Shown here: piece by piece, positions 37,326-46,409 of the stretch
How positions within the stretch are numbered: position 1 is the stretch's first letter
How the letters are laid out: every line of letters starts with the position of its first letter
Assembly: GCF_003576315.1 (NCBI RefSeq)
Contig: NZ_QWFZ01000020.1
Coordinates: 1-64,000 of the forward strand
Source: Henriciella mobilis
Lineage (GTDB): Bacteria > Pseudomonadota > Alphaproteobacteria > Caulobacterales > Hyphomonadaceae
Length of the DNA: 64,000 bases
Direction of reading: 5' to 3'
Program-made: the position numbers and the translations under genes
Notes under the pieces: generated by a model
The model's input: the letters and a program-made list of their open reading frames with translations, nothing else
What the model was told of the DNA's origin: nothing
Databases searched by the model: none

Positions 37326-37724
37326 TTATGCGTTCTCCAAACTCTTATGTGTCCGTTCCAGGCGTTCCGCCAGTTCGGCACCCTTCTGCGTGAGGCGATA
37401 GCGCCCCGGCTCGAAGGACACCAGCAAATTCAGTTTTGGCAGCCGCACGCCCAGCGCCTCCAGGTCGTCCAGGCTTGCAGGATTTACGCCAAATTGCCCG
37501 GCGATTTCCCGGTCGAGGTGACGGTCCCGGACGGCCTTCAGCGTGAAGGGGCTTGTCCCGAAGCGGCGGTACAGATCGGTCACGAAAGCGCAGTCACGGT
37601 CAGAGGCCGCCGAGGGCGTCTCGCCATGTGCTTCAAAGATTTCCAGTGCCCGCTTCGAAGGCATGTTCAACAAGCTCCAGATCCAAAGCCCTAAAAGGCC
37701 GGCCAGGAGCAGAATGATCAGCAT
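37326..37724 (-). CDS. Small membrane-anchored protein between glyS and ppdK
   Basis: A 132-residue protein with one N-terminal membrane helix (MLIILLLAGLLGLWIWSLL) and a soluble domain of about 110 residues with DDLEALGVRLPKLNLLVSFEPGRYRLTQKGAELAERLER, which looks like a small winged-helix-like or KOW-type fold but is not assignable. Start ATG 37724 follows GGGAG; the longer frame to 37790 overlaps glyS. It starts 20 bases after the glyS stop and its own stop abuts the ppdK start codon. No function known. Confidence 0.78.
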   Translation of the reverse strand: MLIILLLAGLLGLWIWSLLNMPSKRALEIFEAHGETPSAASDRDCAFVTDLYRRFGTSPFTLKAVRDRHLDREIAGQFGVNPASLDDLEALGVRLPKLNLLVSFEPGRYRLTQKGAELAERLERTHKSLENA

Positions 37725-37743
37725 TCGAAGCGCTCCCGGTAAA

Positions 37744-39948
37744 TTATGCCGCCAGCTTCGAGAAGTCGGCGACGCGGTGCAAAGCGTCACGAATACTCGT
37801 GAGAATCAAGAGGCGGTTTTGCCTCAACTCGGCGCTTTCCGCGTTGACCGTTACAGCATCAAAGAAAGCATCAACAGGGGCCCGGAGTGATGATAACGCT
37901 CCCATGGCTTTTTCGAAGTCTTCGCCGGCCAATGCTGCCTCCGCGCTGGTCACTGATTCGGTAATGGCTGCGGCGAGGGATCGTTCCTCGTCCTGCTCGA
38001 AAAGGGCCGGATCGGGGGTGCCTTCAAAGGCCCTGCCGTCCTTCTTCTCCTCGGCCTTGAGGATGTTGGCGGCGCGCTTGTAACCGGCCAGCAGGTTCGC
38101 CCCGTCATCGGTCTCAAGGAACGCCCCGAGCGCCTCAACGCGCTTGACGATCAGGACGAGATCATCCTGATTTTCGAGTGCGAAGACGGCGTCGATCAGG
38201 TCGTAGCGCGCCCCCGCATCGCGGAGGTATTGCTTCAGACGGTCGGCGAAGAAGGCAAGGAGGTCCTCAGCCTTTTTGTCGGCCAAACCAAATAGTTGGT
38301 GAAGCGCACCTCTTTGCGTAGCCGCGAATTCGCGCCTTAAGTCAGCGACCGACGTCTCGGGTGACGCGCTCGCTATAGCGTGTTCGATTTGCTCAGCCGA
38401 GATATCCACTGCATTCGGTTGGCGAAGAAGCATATCTGCAATGCCATCGGCTAGATACTGCGTCTGATCTATTCGAACCCCGTTCTCCAGAATTATCCGC
38501 ACGACGCCCAGCGCGGCGCGGCGGAGCGCGAATGGGTCTTTCGAGCCGGTCGGTTTCTCGTCGATGGCCCAGAAGCCGACCAGCGTGTCGAGCTTGTCGG
38601 CCAGCGCCACGGCGATGCTCACCGGCTCTGACGGGACCTGGTCGGACGGGCCGACGGGCTTGTAATGTTCGGCAATGGCGGTGGCGACAGCCTCATCCTC
38701 GCCCTGCTCGCGGGCATAATAGCCGCCCATCACGCCCTGCAGCTCGGGGAATTCGCCGACCATTCCGGAGACGAGATCGGCCTTGGCGAGGCGGGCGGCG
38801 CGTTCGGCCAGATCCGGATCGGCGCCGACCTTGGGCGCCAGATCGCGCGCCAGCGCAGCGATCCGCTCAACCTTGTCGGCCACCGTGCCGAGTTCCTTCT
38901 TGAAGTCGATGGTCTTCAGCTTCTCGGCCATGGTCGCCAGCGGCGTCTTGCGGTCATTGTCCCAGAAGAAGCGCGCATCATCGAGCCGGGCCGACAGGAC
39001 GCGGCTATTGCCCTCGGCAATCGCCTTGCCGCCATCGGTCGCGTCTATGTTCGCCACCACGACGAAGTGCGGCGCGAGATCGCCGGTCTTCGGGTCGCGC
39101 ACGGCGAAGTATTTCTGGTGGGTGCGCATGGAGAGCTGGATGACCTCGCCCGGCAGGGAGAGGAAATCAGGGTCCATGTCGCCGAGGATGACGACCGGCC
39201 ATTCGGCGAGGCCGGTCACCTCTTCCAGCAGGCCCTTGTCCTCGACCAGCTCGAGCCCGCGTTCATGACAGATCACATGCGCCTTCTCATCGATGAGAAG
39301 GCGCCGGTCCTCGCGCGAGAGAATGACCGAGCCCTTGCTTTCGAGCAGCGTCTTGTACTCGTCGAAGGAGGATACTTTGAACGGACCGCGCCCATGCACG
39401 CGGTGGCCTTCGGTCTCATTGCCGGATGTCAGGCCGTCGATCTCGAAATCGACCACCTTGCCATCGAAGATGCAGAGCACGCGCTGCAGCGGGCGTACCC
39501 AGCGCAGCTCGCCGCGGCCCCAGCGCATCGACTTCGGCCAGTGGAAGCTGCGCACGATGTCCGGCACCATTTCGGCGATGATGTCCGGCAGCGGACGCCC
39601 CGGCACCTCGCGGACAGCGACGTAGAAATCGCCCTTCTTCGGGTCGCTGCGCACCTCGGCCTCATCGATGGAATTGAGCCCCGCCCCGCGCAGGAAACCC
39701 TCGACCGCCTTCTCCGGCGCGCCGACCTTCGGGCCCTTGCGCTCTTCCTTCACATCAGCCGATTTGGCCGGCAGCCCCTCGACACAGACGGTCAGGCGGC
39801 GCGGGCCGGAGAGAGCCGTGATCCGCTCGAAGGCCACGCCAGCCTCGGACAGGCCGCTTTCGACGGCAGCCTTCAGGTCAGCCTCGGCCTTCGCCTGCAT
39901 GCGGGCGGGTATCTCTTCGGAAAAGAGTTCGAGTAGCAGTTCAGCCAT
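37744..39948 (-). CDS. glyS: Glycine--tRNA ligase beta subunit
   Basis: The 734-residue beta subunit of the bacterial alpha2beta2 glycyl-tRNA synthetase, which provides tRNA binding and anticodon recognition. Hallmarks are the start [39 protein letters not shown], the FVVVANID block, [14 protein letters not shown] near 320 and the C-terminal DALRs-like domain ending [14 protein letters not shown].....RLLILTSI. The alpha subunit gene lies upstream, separated by two lipoprotein genes. Downstream are a small membrane-anchored gene and ppdK on the same strand. Confidence 0.95.
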   Translation of the reverse strand: MAELLLELFSEEIPARMQAKAEADLKAAVESGLSEAGVAFERITALSGPRRLTVCVEGLPAKSADVKEERKGPKVGAPEKAVEGFLRGAGLNSIDEAEVRSDPKKGDFYVAVREVPGRPLPDIIAEMVPDIVRSFHWPKSMRWGRGELRWVRPLQRVLCIFDGKVVDFEIDGLTSGNETEGHRVHGRGPFKVSSFDEYKTLLESKGSVILSREDRRLLIDEKAHVICHERGLELVEDKGLLEEVTGLAEWPVVILGDMDPDFLSLPGEVIQLSMRTHQKYFAVRDPKTGDLAPHFVVVANIDATDGGKAIAEGNSRVLSARLDDARFFWDNDRKTPLATMAEKLKTIDFKKELGTVADKVERIAALARDLAPKVGADPDLAERAARLAKADLVSGMVGEFPELQGVMGGYYAREQGEDEAVATAIAEHYKPVGPSDQVPSEPVSIAVALADKLDTLVGFWAIDEKPTGSKDPFALRRAALGVVRIILENGVRIDQTQYLADGIADMLLRQPNAVDISAEQIEHAIASASPETSVADLRREFAATQRGALHQLFGLADKKAEDLLAFFADRLKQYLRDAGARYDLIDAVFALENQDDLVLIVKRVEALGAFLETDDGANLLAGYKRAANILKAEEKKDGRAFEGTPDPALFEQDEERSLAAAITESVTSAEAALAGEDFEKAMGALSSLRAPVDAFFDAVTVNAESAELRQNRLLILTSIRDALHRVADFSKLAA

Positions 39949-39998
39949 GAAGTCGTTTCAAGTCCCGTGCTTGGTGTCTGGATGGCGGCGCGACGCGT

Positions 39999-40463
39999 TC
40001 AGACGCCGCAATCACCCTTCACCGCAATTTGTTCTGTCTGGACAGGCTCGACGATCGCCATCGTGCCTTCATAGTCGGTATATTCCTGGCCGGACCCGGT
40101 TTCGCGAAGCTGCAGCTCGACGGCGATATCGCCATCCTCGGAGCGGTAGCGCCAGGTTTCCAGGCCGCTTTCGCCGGCAGTGCGGCTTTCCTCATTGAAG
40201 CGCATGTCCTCGCCATTGATGCGGATCGTGGCCGGCTGCGGATCGCCCATCACATCGGTGATGAAGACGAACTTCCAGGTCTCCTGATCATCATAGACGA
40301 ATTCGTGATCGGCTTTCATGAGATTGCAGTAGGTGTTCGAGTGCGGCACATGCATCTCTTCGATGACCAGCGCCGCGGTCTCTGGCGCTTCGTCCGCCGC
40401 CTGACCGCCAGAACAGGCCACCAGACTGATGGCGCACAGTGCGCCCGCGACTTGCTTGAACAT
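39999..40463 (-). CDS. Lipoprotein y', second of a tandem pair in the gly operon
   Basis: A 154-residue lipoprotein with signal MFKQVAGALCAISL and lipobox LVAC (Cys17). The mature domain resembles the upstream neighbour: Cys in NTYCNL, a YVFVT-like WKFVFITDV, GLETWRYRSEDGDIAVELQL, a Y-x-G strand and a final Cys in KGDCG. The two conserved cysteines could form a disulfide. It begins three bases after the previous stop and ends 50 bases before glyS. I recognise no family. Confidence 0.8.
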   Translation of the reverse strand: MFKQVAGALCAISLVACSGGQAADEAPETAALVIEEMHVPHSNTYCNLMKADHEFVYDDQETWKFVFITDVMGDPQPATIRINGEDMRFNEESRTAGESGLETWRYRSEDGDIAVELQLRETGSGQEYTDYEGTMAIVEPVQTEQIAVKGDCGV

Positions 40464-40466
40464 GGT

Positions 40467-40925
40467 TCAGTCCTCCGCCTGGCACTCGCCATAGAATTTC
40501 ACGGCCTCGCCCTCAACCGGGTAAATCACGCGCACGGAGCCGGTATATTCGGTGGCCGTCGGCCGCTCCTGCTCGGTCAGCAGGATGACTTCCAGCTCAA
40601 TACTGTCGTCGTCGGTGACATAGCGGCGGGTTTCCAGCCCCGCGCCGAAGCCGGCCTCTATCTCGGTCAGCTCGCGTACCGTGCCGTCCAGCTTGGCATA
40701 GCCATGATAGACACTGTCGCCGATGCTGGTGACGAAGACGTAGGGGATCTCCTCGCCGCTCGTCTCGGCGTTTTCGGCGGTGAAGGTGCAGAACGGGTCC
40801 TCGACCGGGTTCACCATGTCGGTCGCGATGACCGGGGCGGCAGGCGCGGTCTCGGGCGGCGTCGCCGGCCCCTCACCGCAGGCGGCGAGCATCAGCGCAA
40901 CCGGGAGGAACGCCGCCAGCCTCAT
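40467..40925 (-). CDS. Lipoprotein y, first of a tandem pair in the gly operon
   Basis: A 152-residue lipoprotein with lipobox LAAC (Cys16) and a Pro/Ala-rich linker. The mature domain shares with the next gene a Cys near its start (DPFCTF), [32 protein letters not shown] and the terminal GECQ, so the two are diverged paralogues. Its ATG overlaps the glyQ stop (ATGA), so it is translated with glyQ. Periplasmic-facing location is predicted; function unknown. Confidence 0.8.
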   Translation of the reverse strand: MRLAAFLPVALMLAACGEGPATPPETAPAAPVIATDMVNPVEDPFCTFTAENAETSGEEIPYVFVTSIGDSVYHGYAKLDGTVRELTEIEAGFGAGLETRRYVTDDDSIELEVILLTEQERPTATEYTGSVRVIYPVEGEAVKFYGECQAED

Positions 40926-41821
40926 GCCGCGCGCTCCTCTTCCTGTTTCGCCCAGAGTTCCGCCGCGCCCCGGGCAAGGTCTCGCACCCGGCCGATAAAG
41001 GCCTGGCGCTCGGTCGGGGAGATCGCCCCGCGCGCATCGATCAGGTTGAAGACGTGGGAGGCCTTCAGCGCGAAGTCGTAAGCAGGAAGCGGCTTGCCCG
41101 CCTCGCGCAGCGCCGTGGACTGCTTCTCGCAGCCGGTAAACCAGCTCTGCAGCATTTCGACATCGGCCAGCTCGAAATTGAAGGCCGACTGCTCACGCTC
41201 ATTCTGCAGGAAGACGTCGCCATAGGAGAGCGGGGTCTCCGAGGCCGGGTCGTTGAAAGGCAGGTTGTAGACATTGTCGACGCCGAAGACATACATGGCG
41301 AGGCGTTCGAGGCCGTAGGTCAGCTCCCCGGAAACCGGGAAGACGTCGAGCCCGCCAACCTGCTGGAAATAGGTGTACTGACTGACTTCCATGCCGTCGC
41401 ACCAGACTTCCCAGCCAAGCCCCCAGGCGCCGACGGTCGGGTTCTCCCAGTCATCCTCGACAAAGCGGATATCGTGGACGGACGGGTCGATGCCGATCTC
41501 GTAGAGCGAGTTGAGATAGAGGTCCTGGAGATTGGCCGGGTTCGGCTTCAGGATGACCTGGTACTGGTAGTAATGGCCGAGCCGGTTGGGGTTTTCGCCA
41601 TAGCGCGCATCGGCGGGGCGGCGCGAGGGTTGGACATAGGCGGCGCGCCAGTCCTTCGGCCCGAGGGCCCGCAGCACGGTTGCCGGATGCAGCGTCCCGG
41701 CGCCGACTTCCATGTCATAGGGCTGCAGGATGGCACAGCCCTGCGCGGCCCAATAGGCCTGGAGCCGCAGGATAAGGTCCTGGAAGGAAGCGGGTTTTTC
41801 GCGGGCAGTCGGTGCAGTCAT
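40922..41821 (-). CDS. glyQ: Glycine--tRNA ligase alpha subunit
   Basis: The catalytic alpha subunit, 299 residues from ATG 41821. Class II synthetase signatures are [34 protein letters not shown] near residue 40, [21 protein letters not shown] and the [22 protein letters not shown] block. The frame runs to 41887 but only the later ATG matches family starts. It is the first gene of a minus-strand series glyQ, y, y', glyS, small anchor protein, ppdK. The canonical neighbour glyS is thus displaced by about 1 kb. Confidence 0.95.
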   Translation of the reverse strand: MTAPTAREKPASFQDLILRLQAYWAAQGCAILQPYDMEVGAGTLHPATVLRALGPKDWRAAYVQPSRRPADARYGENPNRLGHYYQYQVILKPNPANLQDLYLNSLYEIGIDPSVHDIRFVEDDWENPTVGAWGLGWEVWCDGMEVSQYTYFQQVGGLDVFPVSGELTYGLERLAMYVFGVDNVYNLPFNDPASETPLSYGDVFLQNEREQSAFNFELADVEMLQSWFTGCEKQSTALREAGKPLPAYDFALKASHVFNLIDARGAISPTERQAFIGRVRDLARGAAELWAKQEEERAA

Positions 41822-41916
41822 GGGGCGCCTGAGTCGGTGGCCAGATAGAAAGGTTTCCGGCCTACTCCCAGACGGCAGGTTTCGCAACTGCAGGGTGCCG
41901 AGAGCCCGCCGCGCGA

Positions 41917-42060
41917 TCAGTCGCAGGCGTGATCGTGATCGGCGCTGTCGAAGCGGCTCTTGTTGAACACCACGGCGTAGAATTTCGGATGCGCCAGCAC
42001 ACCGGCAGCCAGTCCGGCAATCCCGCCGGAGATCATCAGCATGGTGAAATAGACCTGCAT
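41917..42060 (-). CDS. 47-residue single-helix membrane protein
   Basis: A short frame from ATG 42060 that encodes [20 protein letters not shown] followed by [17 protein letters not shown] and an Asp/His-rich end ([10 protein letters not shown]). One membrane helix covers residues 4-23; the His/Cys tail could bind a metal. Codon use resembles its neighbours. There is only a weak ribosome-binding site (AAGTGAATTC). It lies alone between glyQ and the methyltransferase gene on the same strand. It may be real, but support is limited to amino acid pattern. Confidence 0.5.
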   Translation of the reverse strand: MQVYFTMLMISGGIAGLAAGVLAHPKFYAVVFNKSRFDSADHDHACD

Positions 42061-42145
42061 GAATTCACTTTAACACGGAAAGCGGCAATTGTTGGACAAC
42101 GCACCGACCTCAAAGAGATGGGCCATATCCCAATCAACGGGATTC

Positions 42146-42886
42146 TCACCAATCCAGCGCGCCACCGGAGCGAGAAATCTCTTCCATAAGCGCTGTGCGC
42201 GGGCCGCCTTTTGACTCATAGATGTCGATCCCGGCGAGCAGCCGCATCGGGCCGGACCGCAGACCCTTGCGCGCCTTAACGATGACCCGCTTGGCATCGG
42301 CCCCCGGCCAGGAGCGCACCGGCATCACGGTGATCTCACCGGTGCGCCGCTCGATCGCCGCGAGGATGCGGGCCAGTTCTGAGGCGCGGTGGATCATCAC
42401 GAAGCGGCCCTTTGGCTTCAGCGTGAACAGCATCGCGCCAATCCAGTCCTTGAGCGGGACCGACTCCAGATAGGCGCGCGCGCGGCCTTCGCCGGGCGCT
42501 GTGATCTTGCCCGCCTCGAAGAAGGGCGGGTTGGAAAAAGCGAGATCGAAGCGGTTCTCCCAGTCGCGCGGGATTTGGGCGATGTCCTGCTGGAGCAGCT
42601 GCACCCGCTCTCCAAAGCCGTTTTCGGCCAGCCCTCTGCGTGCCAGATCGAGCATCAGGGGATCGGCCTCAAGCCCTGTAAAATTGGCTTTTTTCAACCG
42701 CCATGCTGCGGGAAACAGCGCGCCCCCTGCCCCGCAGCCGAACTCGCAGGCCTCGCCGGTCTGCTCAGCATCCAGCGCAGCGGCGAGCAGGACGCTGTCA
42801 GTCCCTGCGCGAAACCCCTTCTTCGGCTGGAACACGGTGACATGGCCGCCAAGGAAGGCATCGGCCGTCACATCCGGTTCAGCCAT
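42146..42886 (-). CDS. TrmN6/YfiC-like RNA N6-adenine methyltransferase
   Basis: A 246-residue SAM-dependent methyltransferase similar to tRNA1(Val) A37 N6-methyltransferase. It has the SAM loop CEFGCGAGG near 47-55 and the catalytic NPPF at 119-122 typical of N6-adenine methylases; FQPKKGFRAGTDSVLLAAAL near the start is the family signature. ATG 42886 overlaps the end of the DUF2007 gene (stop at 42879-42881), so translation is probably coupled. A TTG at 42895 is possible. The target RNA is inferred. Confidence 0.85.
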   Translation of the reverse strand: MAEPDVTADAFLGGHVTVFQPKKGFRAGTDSVLLAAALDAEQTGEACEFGCGAGGALFPAAWRLKKANFTGLEADPLMLDLARRGLAENGFGERVQLLQQDIAQIPRDWENRFDLAFSNPPFFEAGKITAPGEGRARAYLESVPLKDWIGAMLFTLKPKGRFVMIHRASELARILAAIERRTGEITVMPVRSWPGADAKRVIVKARKGLRSGPMRLLAGIDIYESKGGPRTALMEEISRSGGALDW

Positions 42887-43088
42887 CCTGGTCAAGCTCG
42901 CTCAGTTCGCTGCGGGCCCGCTCGGCATCATCGGGGTGAACGACCACACGGATCGGCACCATCGGCCCTCGCCCGTCGATATAGGCGGTATGCTCATCGA
43001 GCACGTAGCAGGCGATCCCCGCCTCCGCCATCAAGTGGCGGATATAGCTGAGCTTGACGGGATCATTTGTGCGAAACACTTCTTCCAT
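42879..43088 (-). CDS. DUF2007 protein
   Basis: A 69-residue soluble protein of the DUF2007 (putative signal-transducing) family: it opens EEVFRTNDPVKLSYIRHLMAEAGI and closes with a beta strand (PIRVVVHPDDAERARSEL). It binds nothing known. It overlaps the TrmN6-like gene downstream. The arrangement with a divergent polyprenyl synthase and this methylase is, as I recall, common in alphaproteobacteria. Confidence 0.88.
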   Translation of the reverse strand: MEEVFRTNDPVKLSYIRHLMAEAGIACYVLDEHTAYIDGRGPMVPIRVVVHPDDAERARSELSELDQDG

Positions 43089-43189
43089 AACTCTTATTCC
43101 GCTATATGCGGCCCTTGATCGCAGCCATGTTATTGCAACTTCATGCTAATCATAGCTACTGCCCTGAGCCTTAGAGTACAGGACCCCTC

Positions 43190-44203
43190 GTGACCATTAC
43201 TGCCACAGCGCGCAATTCCGGCAATATCAAGTCTGTCATCGACAGGCTCCAGTCGCTCCTTGAATCCGATCTTGAAGGCGTCGAGACGCTGCTGCGCCAG
43301 CGCGCCAAGAGCCCGGTCGACATCATTCCGGACCTGTCGGGTTATATTGTGTCAGCGGGCGGCAAGCGCTTGCGGCCAATGCTGACCCTGGCAGCCGCCC
43401 AGGCTGTCGGCGGCGCCAACCCTTCGACCCACGCCCTCGCAGCGGCGGTCGAGTTCATCCATACCGCCACCCTCCTGCATGATGACGTCGTCGATGAGAG
43501 CGACCTCAGGCGCGGCAAGCCCGCCGCAAAGTCTGTCTGGGGCAATTCAGCCTCCATCCTGGTCGGCGACTTCCTGTTCGCGCGGGCCTTTACGCTTATG
43601 GTCGAAACCGGTTCGCTGGAAATTCTCGACATCCTGTCGAATGCGTCCTCGGTGATTGCCGAGGGCGAGGTTCGCCAGCTCGCCGCCCAGGGCAAGCTGG
43701 ACCTGCCGACAGAAGATTATCTCGCCATCATTGAAGCCAAGACCGCTGCACTGTTCGAAGCGGCCGCGCGGGCCGGCGCCCTGTCTGGTGGCAGCGAGGA
43801 CCATGCCCCGGCGCTGGCGACCTATGGCAAGAATCTCGGCCTCGCTTTCCAGATTGTCGACGATGTCCTCGATTATGGCGGTGCCACCTCCATTATCGGC
43901 AAGGCGGTCGGCGACGACTTCCGGGAAGGCAAGGTCACACTGCCCGTGATCATTGCGCGGCGCCGCGGCCAGACCGAGGACCATGCCTTCTGGGAGCGGG
44001 CCCTGAATGTCGAGACACAGACCGACAATGACCTTGCCCGGGCCATCCATCTCATTCGCACGACCGGCGCAGCTGAAGCGACAATTGCCGAAGCCGAAGC
44101 CTATGCGGGCCTCGCGAAATCGGCGCTCAAGACCCTTCCTGAAAGCCAGTGGCGGGACGTGCTGAGCGACCTCGCCGACTTCTGCGTCAAGCGGGCCTAC
44201 TGA
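43190..44203 (+). CDS. ispB: Polyprenyl (octaprenyl/decaprenyl) diphosphate synthase
   Basis: A 337-residue trans-isoprenyl diphosphate synthase that makes the ubiquinone side chain. First Asp-rich motif LLHDDVVDESD (Asp98-Asp102), second motif IVDDVLDYGG (Asp224-Asp228), with GGKRLRPML near 58 and the KTAALF stretch. Small residues before the first motif allow a long product; the exact chain length cannot be read. GTG start at 43190 after AGGA. Divergent from DUF2007; the 100-bp gap holds both promoters. Confidence 0.92.
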   Translation: MTITATARNSGNIKSVIDRLQSLLESDLEGVETLLRQRAKSPVDIIPDLSGYIVSAGGKRLRPMLTLAAAQAVGGANPSTHALAAAVEFIHTATLLHDDVVDESDLRRGKPAAKSVWGNSASILVGDFLFARAFTLMVETGSLEILDILSNASSVIAEGEVRQLAAQGKLDLPTEDYLAIIEAKTAALFEAAARAGALSGGSEDHAPALATYGKNLGLAFQIVDDVLDYGGATSIIGKAVGDDFREGKVTLPVIIARRRGQTEDHAFWERALNVETQTDNDLARAIHLIRTTGAAEATIAEAEAYAGLAKSALKTLPESQWRDVLSDLADFCVKRAY

Positions 44204-44333
44204 GCCTGCTGCTTCGCCATATGCCAATCACAGTTCCGGTCAGACTCATGCCACATCTCTGGTATCAGCTGGCCGGGACTGGACAGGCCCGCCCTGCCCC
44301 GGCACAGTTTTTTGACCGGCCACGAGGACATTC

Positions 44334-46283
44334 ATGAGACAGCTTCTGACGTCTGCGATCGCGCTTACTTCTCTTTGCATTGCGGGCTGTGCGAACCCGG
44401 CTGGCGGCAGCAGTCTTTCAGCCTCCGAACAGCAGGCGCTGGATGCGCGCAAGCAGGAAGTCCTCGGTGCCCTGTCAGCCTATAGCGGCGTCTACGACGT
44501 GTCGGACGCGGCCATGAAGACGGCGGTGCTCGACGAGGATGGCCGGCCGGTCGGCCTGCTGGCCTACGACTCGCCGGTCGATGCCGTGAAGGCGGGCGAC
44601 ATGGCGGCTTTCATCGCCTCGATCAGGACGAATAACCAACGCGAGGGCGCGCCGACCCCGTTTGCCTCGATCGTGTTGTCGATCGACAAGGCTGCCGGCC
44701 ACGATCCCGCCGCCGCGCTCGAAACCCTGCAGCCGGCGCTCGAAAGCGAAGAGATGGCGGCCATGGCCGGCTTCCTGGAGGCCTGGTACCTCGCCCAGAG
44801 CGGTGACTTCGACGCTGCCGTCGATGCCCACAGGACAGTCGGCTCGCGCCTGCCCGGCCTGACCGGCGACCTGTCCCTCGCTGCCCTGCTCGATGTTGCC
44901 GGACGCGAGGAAGAAGCCCTCGCCGTCTATTCCGCGATCACGCCGACGAAGATCCAGGCACCGGAACACGAGTTCGATCCGCAGAACCTGCTCTACAGCC
45001 ATGTGAAACTGGTCATCGCCCGCCAGGCGCTGCTGCTGCGCCGGCTTGGCCGGCTCGACGAGGCCAAGGCGCTGTATGAACGGCTGGCCGAGGCCGAGCC
45101 GGAAGAGACCGCTTCCTATGCCGCGGCGATCAACCAGCTCGAAACCGGCCGCGGCCTTGAGACCGAAGCGCTTGATGTGGACGGTGCGTTTGCGCGCTCA
45201 ATGAGCGACTATTCCCTGTCGCTCGCCTATCAGCGGCTGATCCGTTCGGCGCTGGCCGGGGAGCGCATTCGCGGCTTTGACGATACGAAATCGGCATTTG
45301 ACCAGCTCGCCCTCCTCATCGATCCGGGCAATGACGGGCTGCGGCTCGGCGTGGTCGGCGACCTTTACGATGAAACCCTGTTCGAAGCGGCCGCCCATGT
45401 CGCGCGCGCAGCCCCTGAAATGACGGCCGGGCTGCAGCTTGCCGTCGCCCAGTCGCAGGTCCGTCTCGGCCATGACGACAAGGCCCGCGCCGCGCTCGAC
45501 AAGGCGATTGACCTTGCCGAAGAGGATGAGGCGCTGGGGACCTATTCCACAGCGATGATGATCTACGCGCTACTGGACGATGAGCCAAAAGCCACCGAGA
45601 TCGCCGAACTCATGCCTGACCTCGCCGAAACCGATGCCGAGAAGGCGAATGCGCATGGCTCAAGCTCAGCCATCTATTCGCAGTTCGGCCAGTTCGACCA
45701 GGCGCTCTACCATGCCCGCGAAGCCCGCCAGCTGGACGATACGCATGACCGCCGCATGGCGCTTGCGAATGCCTTGGCAGAAGCCGATGAGATTGACGAG
45801 GCGCTGCGCCTGATCCGCACCGAGGCGCTGGCCCGGCCGAACGATCCCTACATGCTCAACACGCTCGGCTATTTCCTCGTCGAGCATACCGACAAGTTCG
45901 AAGAGGCCTATCGCGTTCTGGCGCGCGCCAACTCGCTCGCCCCTTCGGATCCCTATATCGCCGACAGTTTCGGCTGGGCCCGCTACAAGCTCGGCGACCT
46001 TGAAGGGGCCAAGCGCTACATCGAACAGAGCCGCCGGGAACTCGCACCGAATACACATTGGGAAATCGAGGACCACCTCGGCGATATCTACTGGCACCTT
46101 GGCGACAAGGAAGCGGCCAAGGAAGCCTGGCGCCGGGCGCTGGGCGACTATCCGAGCGAGGACAAGCGCGCCAAGATCAAGGACAAGCTGGAAAATGGCA
46201 TCGACGGTCCGCCACCTGAGAAGAAGCCGCTTCCGGACGTTTCTCTCGGCGACCAGGGTGAAGTCAGCCGCCAGGATATCTGA
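44334..46283 (+). CDS. TPR lipoprotein (first of two)
   Basis: A 649-residue lipoprotein (lipobox IAGC, Cys19) with many tetratricopeptide-like helix pairs. The C-terminal part contains good TPRs, for example PYMLNTLGYFLVEHTDKFEEAYRVLARANSLAP and ADSFGWARYKLGDLEGAKRYIEQ. Proteins like this are envelope scaffolds. The next gene is a shorter lipoprotein with the same end motif (DSLGWAHYKLGDIETAIGYLE). A perfect 12-bp hairpin lies between them. Function unknown. Confidence 0.87.
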   Translation: MRQLLTSAIALTSLCIAGCANPAGGSSLSASEQQALDARKQEVLGALSAYSGVYDVSDAAMKTAVLDEDGRPVGLLAYDSPVDAVKAGDMAAFIASIRTNNQREGAPTPFASIVLSIDKAAGHDPAAALETLQPALESEEMAAMAGFLEAWYLAQSGDFDAAVDAHRTVGSRLPGLTGDLSLAALLDVAGREEEALAVYSAITPTKIQAPEHEFDPQNLLYSHVKLVIARQALLLRRLGRLDEAKALYERLAEAEPEETASYAAAINQLETGRGLETEALDVDGAFARSMSDYSLSLAYQRLIRSALAGERIRGFDDTKSAFDQLALLIDPGNDGLRLGVVGDLYDETLFEAAAHVARAAPEMTAGLQLAVAQSQVRLGHDDKARAALDKAIDLAEEDEALGTYSTAMMIYALLDDEPKATEIAELMPDLAETDAEKANAHGSSSAIYSQFGQFDQALYHAREARQLDDTHDRRMALANALAEADEIDEALRLIRTEALARPNDPYMLNTLGYFLVEHTDKFEEAYRVLARANSLAPSDPYIADSFGWARYKLGDLEGAKRYIEQSRRELAPNTHWEIEDHLGDIYWHLGDKEAAKEAWRRALGDYPSEDKRAKIKDKLENGIDGPPPEKKPLPDVSLGDQGEVSRQDI

Positions 46284-46293
46284 GGCGGAACTG

Positions 46294-46325
46294 GCCTGAA
46301 GATTGCGTTTTCTCAATCTTCAGGC
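46294..46325 (+). other. Perfect 12-bp hairpin between the two TPR genes
   Basis: GCCTGAAGATTG and CAATCTTCAGGC pair fully around an eight-base loop, 10 bases after the first TPR stop codon. There is no T-run after it, so it looks like an mRNA-processing or stability element rather than a terminator. Confidence 0.55.
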
Positions 46326-46409
46326 ACCACAATGCCTAAAGGGTCAGGGCGTTAGCCGGTGCCGAACCTGAACGGCAGATTTGCACTCGGCGGGAGTTTC
46401 GATCATCTA

